The notes under the pieces are model-generated. The model was not told the DNA's origin. It worked only from the letters and a program-made list of their open reading frames with translations, and did no database searches. Both the position numbers and the translations under genes were made by a program. Positions 1-8,086 of a stretch of DNA of 64,000 nt are shown one piece after another. The DNA lies in NCBI RefSeq assembly GCF_017357825.1, contig NZ_CP046072.1, positions 1,426,001 through 1,490,000 of the forward strand. Direction: 5' to 3'. The DNA is from Sulfurimonas aquatica (GTDB lineage: Bacteria; Campylobacterota; Campylobacteria; Campylobacterales; Sulfurimonadaceae). The number at the start of each line of letters is the position of its first letter. The first letter of the stretch is position 1.

Positions 1-687
1 TTGATGATACTTTTCCACTGGTTCTTTAGATATGTAACAAACACCACGAATATCTCTATAGTCTTGTTTTTCATCTATTGCTTTTGTAAGTTGCTCCAGT
101 GCTATTTCACCCATTCCATAAATAAGCACATCCGCTTTTGAATCAAACAAAATTGGTTTTTTAAGCTTATCTGACCAGTAGTCATAATGACTCACACGTC
201 TTAAACTCGCTTCGATTCCACCTAAAACTAGAGGAACAGTGTTTTTAAAATGACGACGGATAAGGTTACAGTAGACACTTATGGCACGATCAGGGCGTTT
301 GTTATTCTTGCCACCTGGAGTATAATCATCTGAGTTTCTAAACTTCTTTGTTGCAGTATAGTTACTCACCATACTATCAACACTTCCACCACTCACACCC
401 CAATATAAACGCGGCTCACCTAAACGCATAATATCATCACCCGACTTAATATCAGGCTGACCTATCATTCCTACTCTGTAGCCTAACTTCTCAAGCATAC
501 GACCTACCATGGCTACACCAATAAAAGGTGAGTCTATATAGGCATCACCACTAACAAGAATTACATCACAGTAGTCCCACCCTCTAGCATCCATGTCTGC
601 ACGGGTTGTAGGTAAAAAATCTTGTTCTCTAAAGTTATGAGTATCTCTATTTTTATTATCGTGGGTGTTTTTGTTTCTTCTACTCAA
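1..687 (-). CDS. YgiQ-family radical SAM protein (N-terminal part, runs off the window)
   Basis: The 229 codons in the window match the N-terminal part of YgiQ/UPF0313 radical SAM proteins: FLPTTRADMDARGWDYCD, then VSGDAYIDSPFIGVAMVGR, GQPDIKSGDDIMRLGEPRLY and GGIEASLRRVSHYDYW. The CxxxCxxC cluster motif of the family lies further downstream, outside the window. The start is a TTG at 687-685 with an AAGG seven bases upstream; the nearest ATG would cut into the conserved FLPTTRADMD block. The substrate of this family is not established. The 3' end is missing because of the window edge, not because the gene is broken. Confidence 0.9.
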   Translation of the reverse strand, partial: MSRRNKNTHDNKNRDTHNFREQDFLPTTRADMDARGWDYCDVILVSGDAYIDSPFIGVAMVGRMLEKLGYRVGMIGQPDIKSGDDIMRLGEPRLYWGVSGGSVDSMVSNYTATKKFRNSDDYTPGGKNNKRPDRAISVYCNLIRRHFKNTVPLVLGGIEASLRRVSHYDYWSDKLKKPILFDSKADVLIYGMGEIALEQLTKAIDEKQDYRDIRGVCYISKEPVEKYHQ

Positions 688-736
688 TGTTTAGCCTTAT
701 TTATAAGAAAAATATACTATTTCTAGCATTTATATG

Positions 737-742
737 TATAAT
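737..742 (+). promoter_or_regulatory. -10 element upstream of the acyl-CoA ligase
   Basis: TATAAT preceded by TG (extended -10), about 34 bases before the ATG at 776, in the divergent gap between the YgiQ-type gene and the ligase. I see no clear -35 hexamer, which is usual for sigma70 promoters of Campylobacterota. Confidence 0.5.
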
Positions 743-775
743 AATACTAAATAGATTCAAAAGAAGAGATTAGTT

Positions 776-2443
776 ATGAATTACCCTTATGAAAACTTAG
801 AAAACTTTACACTAGCAAGTCTTATCAACCGTTCAGCAGAGATATATGTGGATGAACCAGTTCTCTCAAAACTTGATCAAGAACCCACAACTTACGGTGA
901 ACTTCATCAATCCATATTAGCAATGTCGAAACTTCTGCTTGAAAATGGAATCAAAAAAGGTGACAAGGTAGCATTGCTTAGTGAAAATATGCCAAACTGG
1001 GCTGTGGCTTACTTTGCAACCACATACTTTGGTGCTGTTATAGTTCCAATACTTCCAGATTTTCATAAAGCTGATGTTCACCATATTATCAGACACTCTG
1101 ATGCTAAAGCAATTTTTGTTTCACAAAAGCACATTGATACTGTAGAAGAGTTAGATGAAGAGGATTTAACTTTTGTCATAAAACTTGATGATTTAACTAT
1201 AGTAGATGAGCTTACAAATCATAGATATTTGTCCAAAATTAAACAAAAAAATGTAAACATAAAAGAGTTAGCTAAGCCAGATGAAAATGATATGGCAGCA
1301 ATACTCTACACGTCAGGGACAACGGGTAACTCAAAGGGAGTGATGCTCTCACACAAAAACCTTGTAACAAATGCTTTATCTACATATGAAAAAGTCACAA
1401 TACTTCCGAGTGATGTTTTTCTATCTATCCTACCCCTGGCTCATACACTAGAGTGCACAGTTGGACTTTTAGTGCCAATATTACATGGGGCAAGTGTTGT
1501 TTACATAGATAAAGTTCCAACGCCAAGTGTTTTATTAAAAGCATTTAGCATAGTTAAACCTACCATGATGCTTAGTGTACCTTTGATTATCGAGAAGATA
1601 TATAAAAATAAGGTTCTTCCTAAATTTACAAACTCGCTTGCTATGAAAACACTCTATTCAGTACCTCTATTTAGAAAACAACTTAACAAAATAGCAGGAA
1701 AGAAACTCATAGAGACATTTGGAGGCAGGTTGAGATTTTTTGGAATTGGCGGAGCTGGACTCTCTCCCTTTGTAGAAAAATTTTTAATAGAAGCCCAGTT
1801 TCCATATATAATTGGCTATGGATTGACAGAGACCGCACCACTTATAGCAGGTTCTATTCTTGGTGACACTATTAAAATCACGTCAACTGGAACGGCGTTT
1901 CCCGGGGTAGAAATTAAAATAATAAATGAAGATCCTAAAACAGGTAGTGGAGAGATTATCTCTAGATCACCAAGCGTTATGCTTGGTTATTATAAAGATG
2001 AAAAACAGACAGCAGAAGTCATTAAAGATGGTTGGTTTTATACAGGCGATCTTGGACATATCGATGAAGATGGATTTTTATTTATTAACGGTAGAAGTAA
2101 GAATGTAATTATTGGCTCAGGTGGAGAAAATATTTTTCCTGAACAGATTGAGGCCGTTATAAATCAAAATAGTGTTGTATTAGACTCTCTAGTCTTGATG
2201 CAGGATAATAGACTTATAGCAAAGGTCCACCTAGATTATGAGATGATAGATGAGATGTTTAAAGCAAACCATACTCCAGACTCTGAAGTAAAAGAGAAGA
2301 TTACAAACCTTCTTGAAGAGATGAGAGTAGAAGTAAATACAAAAGTTTCAAACTACTGTAAAATGGTTAAATTTTCTGAGCAGATAGAACCATTTGTTAA
2401 GACACCAACTAAAAAAATAAAACGCTTTTTATATGTAGATTAA
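776..2443 (+). CDS. AMP-dependent acyl-CoA synthetase (long-chain fatty acid-CoA ligase type)
   Basis: A 555-residue adenylate-forming enzyme that would activate a carboxylic acid to acyl-AMP and then to acyl-CoA. Visible ANL-family core motifs: the P-loop YTSGTTGNSKG (178-188), GYGLTETAP in the middle, YTGDLGHIDEDGFLFINGR, and a C-terminal TPTKKIKR holding the expected catalytic lysine. The length fits short bacterial FadD-like ligases. The first residues show no signal peptide, so it should be cytoplasmic or peripheral. An AGAAGAGA sequence precedes the ATG. Chain-length specificity cannot be read from sequence; a fatty acid is the default for this group. Confidence 0.85.
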   Translation: MNYPYENLENFTLASLINRSAEIYVDEPVLSKLDQEPTTYGELHQSILAMSKLLLENGIKKGDKVALLSENMPNWAVAYFATTYFGAVIVPILPDFHKADVHHIIRHSDAKAIFVSQKHIDTVEELDEEDLTFVIKLDDLTIVDELTNHRYLSKIKQKNVNIKELAKPDENDMAAILYTSGTTGNSKGVMLSHKNLVTNALSTYEKVTILPSDVFLSILPLAHTLECTVGLLVPILHGASVVYIDKVPTPSVLLKAFSIVKPTMMLSVPLIIEKIYKNKVLPKFTNSLAMKTLYSVPLFRKQLNKIAGKKLIETFGGRLRFFGIGGAGLSPFVEKFLIEAQFPYIIGYGLTETAPLIAGSILGDTIKITSTGTAFPGVEIKIINEDPKTGSGEIISRSPSVMLGYYKDEKQTAEVIKDGWFYTGDLGHIDEDGFLFINGRSKNVIIGSGGENIFPEQIEAVINQNSVVLDSLVLMQDNRLIAKVHLDYEMIDEMFKANHTPDSEVKEKITNLLEEMRVEVNTKVSNYCKMVKFSEQIEPFVKTPTKKIKRFLYVD

Positions 2444-2534
2444 AGGCTCTCTTATAAAAAATATAAAAAAAGTTATTCATAAAGATGAGTCGGTTCTAGT
2501 TCAAGCTGAGATATCAAAAACATTTTATATTCCA

Positions 2535-2945
2535 ATGATAAAGTTATATCTCTTGGGCTCTTTACTTCTATTTATTGGATTTGAGTATCATATAGGAGTA
2601 ATTGGGATAGTATTAGTACTAAGAACACTTTACGTACATTATTATGAGATAAAAGAAAAATCCTCTTATCATTGCCTACTTACTAAAAAAAGATTGATTA
2701 TATTAAAAGGTCATAAATCTAGAGAGGTTTTTCCGATCAACCTTGAAGAGATACGAACTATATATATAAAGCCAATTGGTGGAATATTTGAAAAAATAAT
2801 TGATGTTGGAACACTTGAGGTACTAACTACAGATGGTGGACGCTATGTAATTAGTAATATAAAAGAGCCCTATTTATATCATAGAGCGATTATTGGAGAT
2901 GTTGTGAGTGCTACTCACTACTCCAATAAGAAAAAAAGTGTTTAG
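2535..2945 (+). CDS. Membrane-anchored PH-domain-like (bPH2/YdbS-type) protein
   Basis: Two adjacent hydrophobic segments (residues ~2-27) are followed by a short charged loop and a beta-rich part, YHCLLTKKRLIILKG ... VFPINLEEIRTIYIKP ... GTLEVLTTDGG. This is the order of bacterial PH-domain proteins of the YdbS/DUF304 group, whose function is unknown. The annotated ATG at 2535 has no ribosome-binding site. The frame stays open for 32 more codons back to 2439 and encodes DESVLVQAEISKTFYIP, which resembles the family's usual N-terminus, but holds no ATG, GTG or TTG. The true start may be an ATT at 2439 overlapping the ligase stop. It ends convergently, overlapping ppaC by four bases. Confidence 0.6.
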   Translation: MIKLYLLGSLLLFIGFEYHIGVIGIVLVLRTLYVHYYEIKEKSSYHCLLTKKRLIILKGHKSREVFPINLEEIRTIYIKPIGGIFEKIIDVGTLEVLTTDGGRYVISNIKEPYLYHRAIIGDVVSATHYSNKKKSV

Positions 2946-3865
2946 AACTGAGGTTGAACAAAAGGTATAACTTGTTTTTTTCTACTTAAAACACCATCAA
3001 GCCATACTTTTGAGTTTTCTAGTTTTACGCCAAACGCAGCTTCTATCCTAGAGTCATCATCGCTTACTACTAGAAGTTTTGATCCCTCTTTCATTATGTC
3101 TGTTAAAAGAACTAAAATAGTATGGAGTCCCTCTTCTTCTTTCATAACTTTCATATCTGCCATTATCTCATCTTCGCGAGACTCTAGTACGGAGATATCA
3201 ACCATCTCAAGCTGATTAACGCCAACCTTAACGCCATTCATGTCAAAAGCTTTGTAATCTCTTGTATTTAGATTTCTAGCTGTTGCACCATCTACAGCTG
3301 ATTTTGCAATAAACATATCCATCGCTATAGATTTATAATCTTCAACACCTGCAATTTTTGCAAGTTCTTTTACTGCTTTTGTATCAACTTTTGTACATGT
3401 TGGTGACTTAAAGATAACAGTATCGCTTAAGATAGCAAGCATCATCATTCCAGCTATATCTTTTGGAATCTCTACATCATAGGCTCTATACATTTCATAA
3501 ACAACTGTGTTAGAGCAGCCAATAGGTCTTATCCAGCACTCTAAAGGCGTAGATGTTGTTAAATCACCAAGTTTATGATGATCAACTATACCAAGAATAG
3601 TAGCTTCCATAATGTCTGCAGGAGCCTGTGCTTTATCTGAAAAATCTATAATGTAAACATTTTCTCCAGCTACTGAAGTTTTAAGTTCAGGCACCTTTGA
3701 TTCATATCCAAACTGTTTTAAAATAAATTTTGTTTCGGCAGATATTTCTCCCTGGCGAGTCGGTATACAATCTTCACCAAGTTGATTTTTTAAGTATGAA
3801 AGAGAAATAGATCCTACTATAGAATCACTATCGGGACTTGTGTGTCCAAAAACATATGTTGACAT
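2942..3865 (-). CDS. ppaC: Manganese-dependent inorganic pyrophosphatase (family II, DHH)
   Basis: Hydrolyses cytoplasmic pyrophosphate to phosphate. The 307 residues match the compact family II enzyme. The metal-binding motifs are present: FGHTSPDSDS (6-15), IIDFSD around 72-77, DHHKLGD (95-101) and the C-terminal SRKKQVIPF with the substrate-binding Arg/Lys. There is no CBS insert, so it should not be nucleotide-regulated in the way CBS-containing relatives are. It is a single gene between the convergent PH-domain gene and the signalling pair upstream. Confidence 0.93.
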   Translation of the reverse strand: MSTYVFGHTSPDSDSIVGSISLSYLKNQLGEDCIPTRQGEISAETKFILKQFGYESKVPELKTSVAGENVYIIDFSDKAQAPADIMEATILGIVDHHKLGDLTTSTPLECWIRPIGCSNTVVYEMYRAYDVEIPKDIAGMMMLAILSDTVIFKSPTCTKVDTKAVKELAKIAGVEDYKSIAMDMFIAKSAVDGATARNLNTRDYKAFDMNGVKVGVNQLEMVDISVLESREDEIMADMKVMKEEEGLHTILVLLTDIMKEGSKLLVVSDDDSRIEAAFGVKLENSKVWLDGVLSRKKQVIPFVQPQF

Positions 3866-3904
3866 TTGATGGCCTTTATAATTTTTTGAAATTATACTAC
3901 AGTT

Positions 3905-5647
3905 TTATAAACTTTCTAACTTTTTTATCATACCACTATAACTCTCCATCATAGTGTTAATAGAATCGATGTCAAACCTCTCAGTATGCTCTAAAAGTTC
4001 TTTTGCAAAATCCGAGAAAATCTTGATTTTGTACTTAAACGCCAACTTTAAAAGGGTTTCGCTAAAAAGTTGTATAACACTTAAGTCATTAGTTGAACGA
4101 GCTTCTTGGTATATTGCTTCAAGCTCACTGTAGTGAACACTTAGAAACTCTTTTGACTTTTTAATATCAACACTCTCAAGATCACTCTGTTTTATATTAA
4201 TATTTACAGGAGTAGACATAAGATGCATCAGATTTAAAGTTTTAATAGAAATCTTAAAGAGTTCCATCTTCGAAATTGGACGTTGTAAATGTCCTACAAC
4301 ATTAACTCCCGAATCTATAAACTCTACATTTTTCAAACTTCTAGACGTAATAGTAACAACGGGTGCCTTACTCATTTTTGCTATTACTTTAGAGACAGCA
4401 CTATCATCTCCAACTAATACTTCAAGATCTATAAAGACTATATCAAACTTATTCTCTTTAAATGCTACTATAGCTTCACGAGGATGCTCATAGGCAAATA
4501 CTTTTACAGCAGTTTGTATGAAACTCTGCTCAATTGTATTTCTGTCCTCAAGGGACTCATCAATGACCATTATCTTTCCACCCTCAGGCTTTATGAATGA
4601 AAAGTTAACATTTTCCTCATCAATCTTATCTTTTGCACTATAAAGGACTATCTCTACACCTTTTAGTAAAAGTTTAAATGTTGAACCTTTTGAGAGTTCA
4701 CTTCTAAAAGTGATATCTCCATTCATAAGTTTTGCTATTTTTTTATTCAAACACAGACCTAGACCCGAAGTTCTGTTCTCTGCTACATGTGCATTCTCTT
4801 TTGCATCAAAAATTTCAAAAATTTTATTCTGATTTTCCCTTGCTATTCCAACACCAGAATCTTCAACACTCACAAGTATATCTACTTCATTTTTTCTTGT
4901 GTCAAGATTGTTAACCATTAATTTAACTTTGACATATCCCTCAGGTGTGAATTTTATTGCATTTTCTATCAAGTTGTTCAAAATATCTTTTACTTTTTGA
5001 TCATCCATAATTAATGAATTTGGCATATTTTCATCAATCTCTAAAGAAAAATCAAGGTTTTTAGCATCAGCACTGGGTTGATGCTCTTCAATAAGCGTGT
5101 AAAACAGGTTTTGTATATCCACAACTCTGTTTTGAACCTCCACCGAACCCAACTCAAGTTTTGCTATCTCTATTGTGTTATCCATAAAAAGAAGGATTTT
5201 TTGAGATGATCTTGCTATACTTTTTAAGTAGTGTAGTAAATTCATCTCTTTTATATCGACAGATAAAAGATCTACAAAGGTCAATATTGGTTCAACATTG
5301 GATTTAACTTCTTCTCTTACGTCTGACATGAAATCATACTGTTTCATTTTTGCTTCTTGAGATTTAATCTTCTCTTCTTCAAGATAAGTTTTATATTTTT
5401 CTAACTCAGACGTTAGGTTCTCAATTTTACTAATTTGACTACTTGCATAACTTGTGTTTGATTTTAAACGAAGCTCTGAAATCTCTTTTTCATTAGATTG
5501 AATCTCACTGCTTAATCTTTGAACCTTTTCATCAAAGGCTTTAATCTCTATTTTTTGTTTTTTGTTTTTAATGCCTAGTAGAAGTACACCAAGTAAAAGA
5601 AAAACGATTAGAACTATTAAAAAAATAGATAAAGTATTTAAAATCAT
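3905..5647 (-). CDS. Hybrid histidine kinase-like protein lacking the phospho-acceptor His (HATPase + receiver + C-terminal helical domain)
   Basis: The 580 residues comprise one N-terminal TM helix (5-27), a coiled coil (30-100), a HisKA-like helix, a HATPase domain with N box NLIENAIKFT (225-234), G1 DSGVGI (263-268) and G2 GLGLCL (295-300), a receiver domain (~357-460, acceptor Asp 407) and a helical C-terminal part. Aligning the H box to HEIRTPLNAILGFSELL gives EEVKSNVEPILTFVDLL, with Glu112 where the His should be. The receiver has Arg-Pro instead of Lys-Pro. It would bind ATP but probably cannot autophosphorylate in the normal way. Its ATG overlaps the stop of the upstream HD-GYP gene (ATGA), so the two are translationally coupled. 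Confidence 0.8.
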   Translation of the reverse strand: MILNTLSIFLIVLIVFLLLGVLLLGIKNKKQKIEIKAFDEKVQRLSSEIQSNEKEISELRLKSNTSYASSQISKIENLTSELEKYKTYLEEEKIKSQEAKMKQYDFMSDVREEVKSNVEPILTFVDLLSVDIKEMNLLHYLKSIARSSQKILLFMDNTIEIAKLELGSVEVQNRVVDIQNLFYTLIEEHQPSADAKNLDFSLEIDENMPNSLIMDDQKVKDILNNLIENAIKFTPEGYVKVKLMVNNLDTRKNEVDILVSVEDSGVGIARENQNKIFEIFDAKENAHVAENRTSGLGLCLNKKIAKLMNGDITFRSELSKGSTFKLLLKGVEIVLYSAKDKIDEENVNFSFIKPEGGKIMVIDESLEDRNTIEQSFIQTAVKVFAYEHPREAIVAFKENKFDIVFIDLEVLVGDDSAVSKVIAKMSKAPVVTITSRSLKNVEFIDSGVNVVGHLQRPISKMELFKISIKTLNLMHLMSTPVNINIKQSDLESVDIKKSKEFLSVHYSELEAIYQEARSTNDLSVIQLFSETLLKLAFKYKIKIFSDFAKELLEHTERFDIDSINTMMESYSGMIKKLESL

Positions 5648-6699
5648 GTACTCTCTTCTTCTGTAATTTCTTTAAACATTTCAAGATGAGTACTAAAAAT
5701 ATCTACTAAACGCGGATCAAATTTTGTACCACTTGATTCTATAATATACTTTGAAGCCTCTTCAAAACTCCAAGCTTTCCTAAATGGACTCGCATGAGTT
5801 AAGGACTCTAAAACATCACAGATAGAAACAATTCTGGCAAAAATATGGATTTCATCTCCACTTAAAGCTTGTGGGTAGCCAGTACCATCATAGTTTTCAT
5901 GATGCTGGTGAGCGATCACTCGCACAGCCTGTATAGACTCAATCTGTGATTTTCTTAAAATTCCATCAGCTAATGTTGTATGCCCCTTCATAATCTCAAT
6001 CTCTTCATCACTTAATTTGTCATGTTTATTTAAGATTTTTTTATCAATAAGTATCTTGCCGATGTCATAAAGAGGTGCACAAATATATAAAATATCAATC
6101 TCTTGTTGTGTCAAATTACCTTCAAGTGATGCCAATTTTCTTGCCATAAGAGCAACACGATGGTTATGACTTGCATTATTTTCTGCATCTGACTGAATAA
6201 GTTCTGTTAAGATAGACATTATCTCTTTTTGAGCAAAAAGTAGATCTGAAGAGTATTTATCTTTTACTACTTTAATTTCACCTGCAAGATAATCGCTCTT
6301 TTTATTTAACTCTTTTTTATGCTTATAGAGCTCAATATGACTCTTTACTCGAGATTGAAGTTCTACGGGATGAAAAGGTTTTTTTATATAATCAACGGCT
6401 CCAACTTCGAAACCATGTTCAACTGACTCAATGTCAATCTTATCTGTAAAAAATATAACTGGAGTTTCTCTTATGGATGGGGAGTTTTTGATAATTTTAC
6501 ATAATGCAAAGCCATCAATATCAGGCATCACAACATCTAAGATTATTAAATCAAATCTTTTAGACTTAAGGATTTCTATAGCCTGCTTTGAACTAAGTGC
6601 ATAAGAGAAGTTATAAGAACTGCTTTTTAGTATGTTGATAGCTATCTTAATATTTTCACTAACTTCATTGACTATTAAAATTTCGTTTTTACTCTTCAT
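5644..6699 (-). CDS. Response regulator with degenerate HD-GYP domain
   Basis: An N-terminal receiver (1-125) has acceptor Asp55 (LIILDVVMP) and Lys107, but Asn11-Glu12 replaces the usual acidic Asp-Asp pair. A coiled linker leads to an HD-GYP domain (~165-345) with HNHRVALMARKLA, GHTTLADGIL and a full HHENYDGTGYP (266-276). The signature HDIGK is YDIGK (Tyr211-Asp212), so one metal-binding His is missing. HD-GYP domains normally hydrolyse cyclic di-GMP. This one may be inactive, altered in metal use, or a binding module. It is first in a two-gene unit with the kinase-like protein. Confidence 0.85.
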   Translation of the reverse strand: MKSKNEILIVNEVSENIKIAINILKSSSYNFSYALSSKQAIEILKSKRFDLIILDVVMPDIDGFALCKIIKNSPSIRETPVIFFTDKIDIESVEHGFEVGAVDYIKKPFHPVELQSRVKSHIELYKHKKELNKKSDYLAGEIKVVKDKYSSDLLFAQKEIMSILTELIQSDAENNASHNHRVALMARKLASLEGNLTQQEIDILYICAPLYDIGKILIDKKILNKHDKLSDEEIEIMKGHTTLADGILRKSQIESIQAVRVIAHQHHENYDGTGYPQALSGDEIHIFARIVSICDVLESLTHASPFRKAWSFEEASKYIIESSGTKFDPRLVDIFSTHLEMFKEITEEEST

Positions 6700-6792
6700 G
6701 CCCTGCTCTTGTCTGTATAAATAAGAATTATTATACTGTTTTTAGTTTTTTTTTACTAGCAATACTATTAAATTAGCACTATTATTAATAAT

Positions 6793-7854
6793 TTATAGCA
6801 AGAGTGGTAATTTATTTAGTAGATTTTCACAGTATTCCCACTCATCAAGGCTCTCTTTCCATTCTTTTGGAATAGCATTCACACCCTTGTAAGCACCCAA
6901 AACCATTCCTATAGCGATAGCACGTGAAGCATTGTCTCCACCAACCATTGCATTTGCCTGAAGCGCTAACTTTAGCCCATCTTCTTGCTCAGCATACTTA
7001 AGTATAAAATAGACAGCCCCTGGAAGCGTACCTTCAGTCGGGCTTGCTTTTCCAACTTTTATGGGCTCACTGCGACCAACGTCCCAAAGTCGAGCCATAC
7101 TTGTGATGGCTAAATCATCACTAAACTTTTCTTTATGAAGTGCTGAGTTTTCATCTGCTTCTTCTTGGTACTTTAGTATGGCTTGAGAAACCTTTTGAGC
7201 AAAAAAGCCACCCATCTGAACTCCAACCATCTCTATGGCGTCTGCTGGTTTTTCACCATTTATAACCCTGTGTGTAACGCGTGCAAAAAACTCTCCACCA
7301 CCAAGTGCTTCTGCATTCTTATGAGTAAACATAACTTTACGAGCAACGTCAACAAGTTCTTCTTCAGTCTCATAATAAGCATGCGCTGCAATATGACGAA
7401 TAGCCATGGCGTTTGATATTCCACCAAGACGCTCAACAGGTACACCCTGCTTTATCTGTGCATAAGTCTCTTTTGTCATTGTACATATCCAAGATCCCCA
7501 ACCATTTTCTAGTCTATTCATCCAGTGAGGTATCATATTAGCCACGTTAAAAGGTATTGGTTTTTCTGAAATTGCCGCTAAATGCTCTAAAACTAAGATA
7601 TTGTAATCACCATAGTCTGTAGTTCCACCAGCTTTTTTTCCAGGGTGATAGTTTCTTTGTCCCCATCCTATTCCATGAGTTTGGCCACCCATCATCTCAC
7701 CCGGAGACATGAACCTCTCAATTGGCTTATTTCCATATGCCTCGTATATTTTTTTTGCGTCATACTCATAATGAGAGCCTAAGCAAAGTGCATCACCCAC
7801 TATGGCACCAAAAAATGCACCCTTTATTGACTCTTTCTTAGATATTTCATTCAT
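6793..7854 (-). CDS. ADP-ribosylglycohydrolase (DraG/ARH) family protein
   Basis: 353 residues with the family's N-terminal GAFFGAIVGDALCLGSHYEYD and C-terminal MVGGDNASRAIAIGMVLGAYKG. The second motif corresponds to GGDTDT of classical ARH/DraG hydrolases but reads GGDNAS, as in J1-crystallin-like members, so metal binding may differ. Known members remove ADP-ribose from proteins or small molecules; the substrate here is unknown. No nitrogenase or DraT gene is in the window. There is no signal peptide. The 225-base gap after it toward uvrA is AT-rich with no gene that I can see. Confidence 0.8.
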   Translation of the reverse strand: MNEISKKESIKGAFFGAIVGDALCLGSHYEYDAKKIYEAYGNKPIERFMSPGEMMGGQTHGIGWGQRNYHPGKKAGGTTDYGDYNILVLEHLAAISEKPIPFNVANMIPHWMNRLENGWGSWICTMTKETYAQIKQGVPVERLGGISNAMAIRHIAAHAYYETEEELVDVARKVMFTHKNAEALGGGEFFARVTHRVINGEKPADAIEMVGVQMGGFFAQKVSQAILKYQEEADENSALHKEKFSDDLAITSMARLWDVGRSEPIKVGKASPTEGTLPGAVYFILKYAEQEDGLKLALQANAMVGGDNASRAIAIGMVLGAYKGVNAIPKEWKESLDEWEYCENLLNKLPLLL

Positions 7855-8051
7855 TTAAATATTCCTAGATTTTTCTCAGATTTTAACAAAATTCTATTTA
7901 GTTGAGCTATATTTATTTTAGTTTCATATTTATTTATCTTCCTTTCAGAATATAAACAAAATTTTTAATTTGTAGAGAAAATGTCCCAAGTAAGGTGTGA
8001 AAAAAGCTTAGGTATGAAGATTTTAACGAAAAATAAAATATAAATCGTTAT

Positions 8052-8086
8052 AGAAAGAAAAAAAGTAATGCTATTGGGCATTACTT
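8052..8086 (-). terminator. Intrinsic terminator overlapping the uvrA stop codon
   Basis: On the minus strand, AGTAATGC (78-85 side) pairs perfectly with GCATTACT across a six-base loop and is followed directly by TTTTTTTCTTTCT. The right arm includes the uvrA stop codon at 8081-8083. This is a standard Rho-independent terminator for the TSUP-uvrA unit. Confidence 0.75.

Noticed and set aside
6793-7854. DraG partner of a nitrogenase regulation system
   Set aside because: No draT or nif gene is in the window, and the C-terminal motif is GGDNAS rather than GGDTDT.
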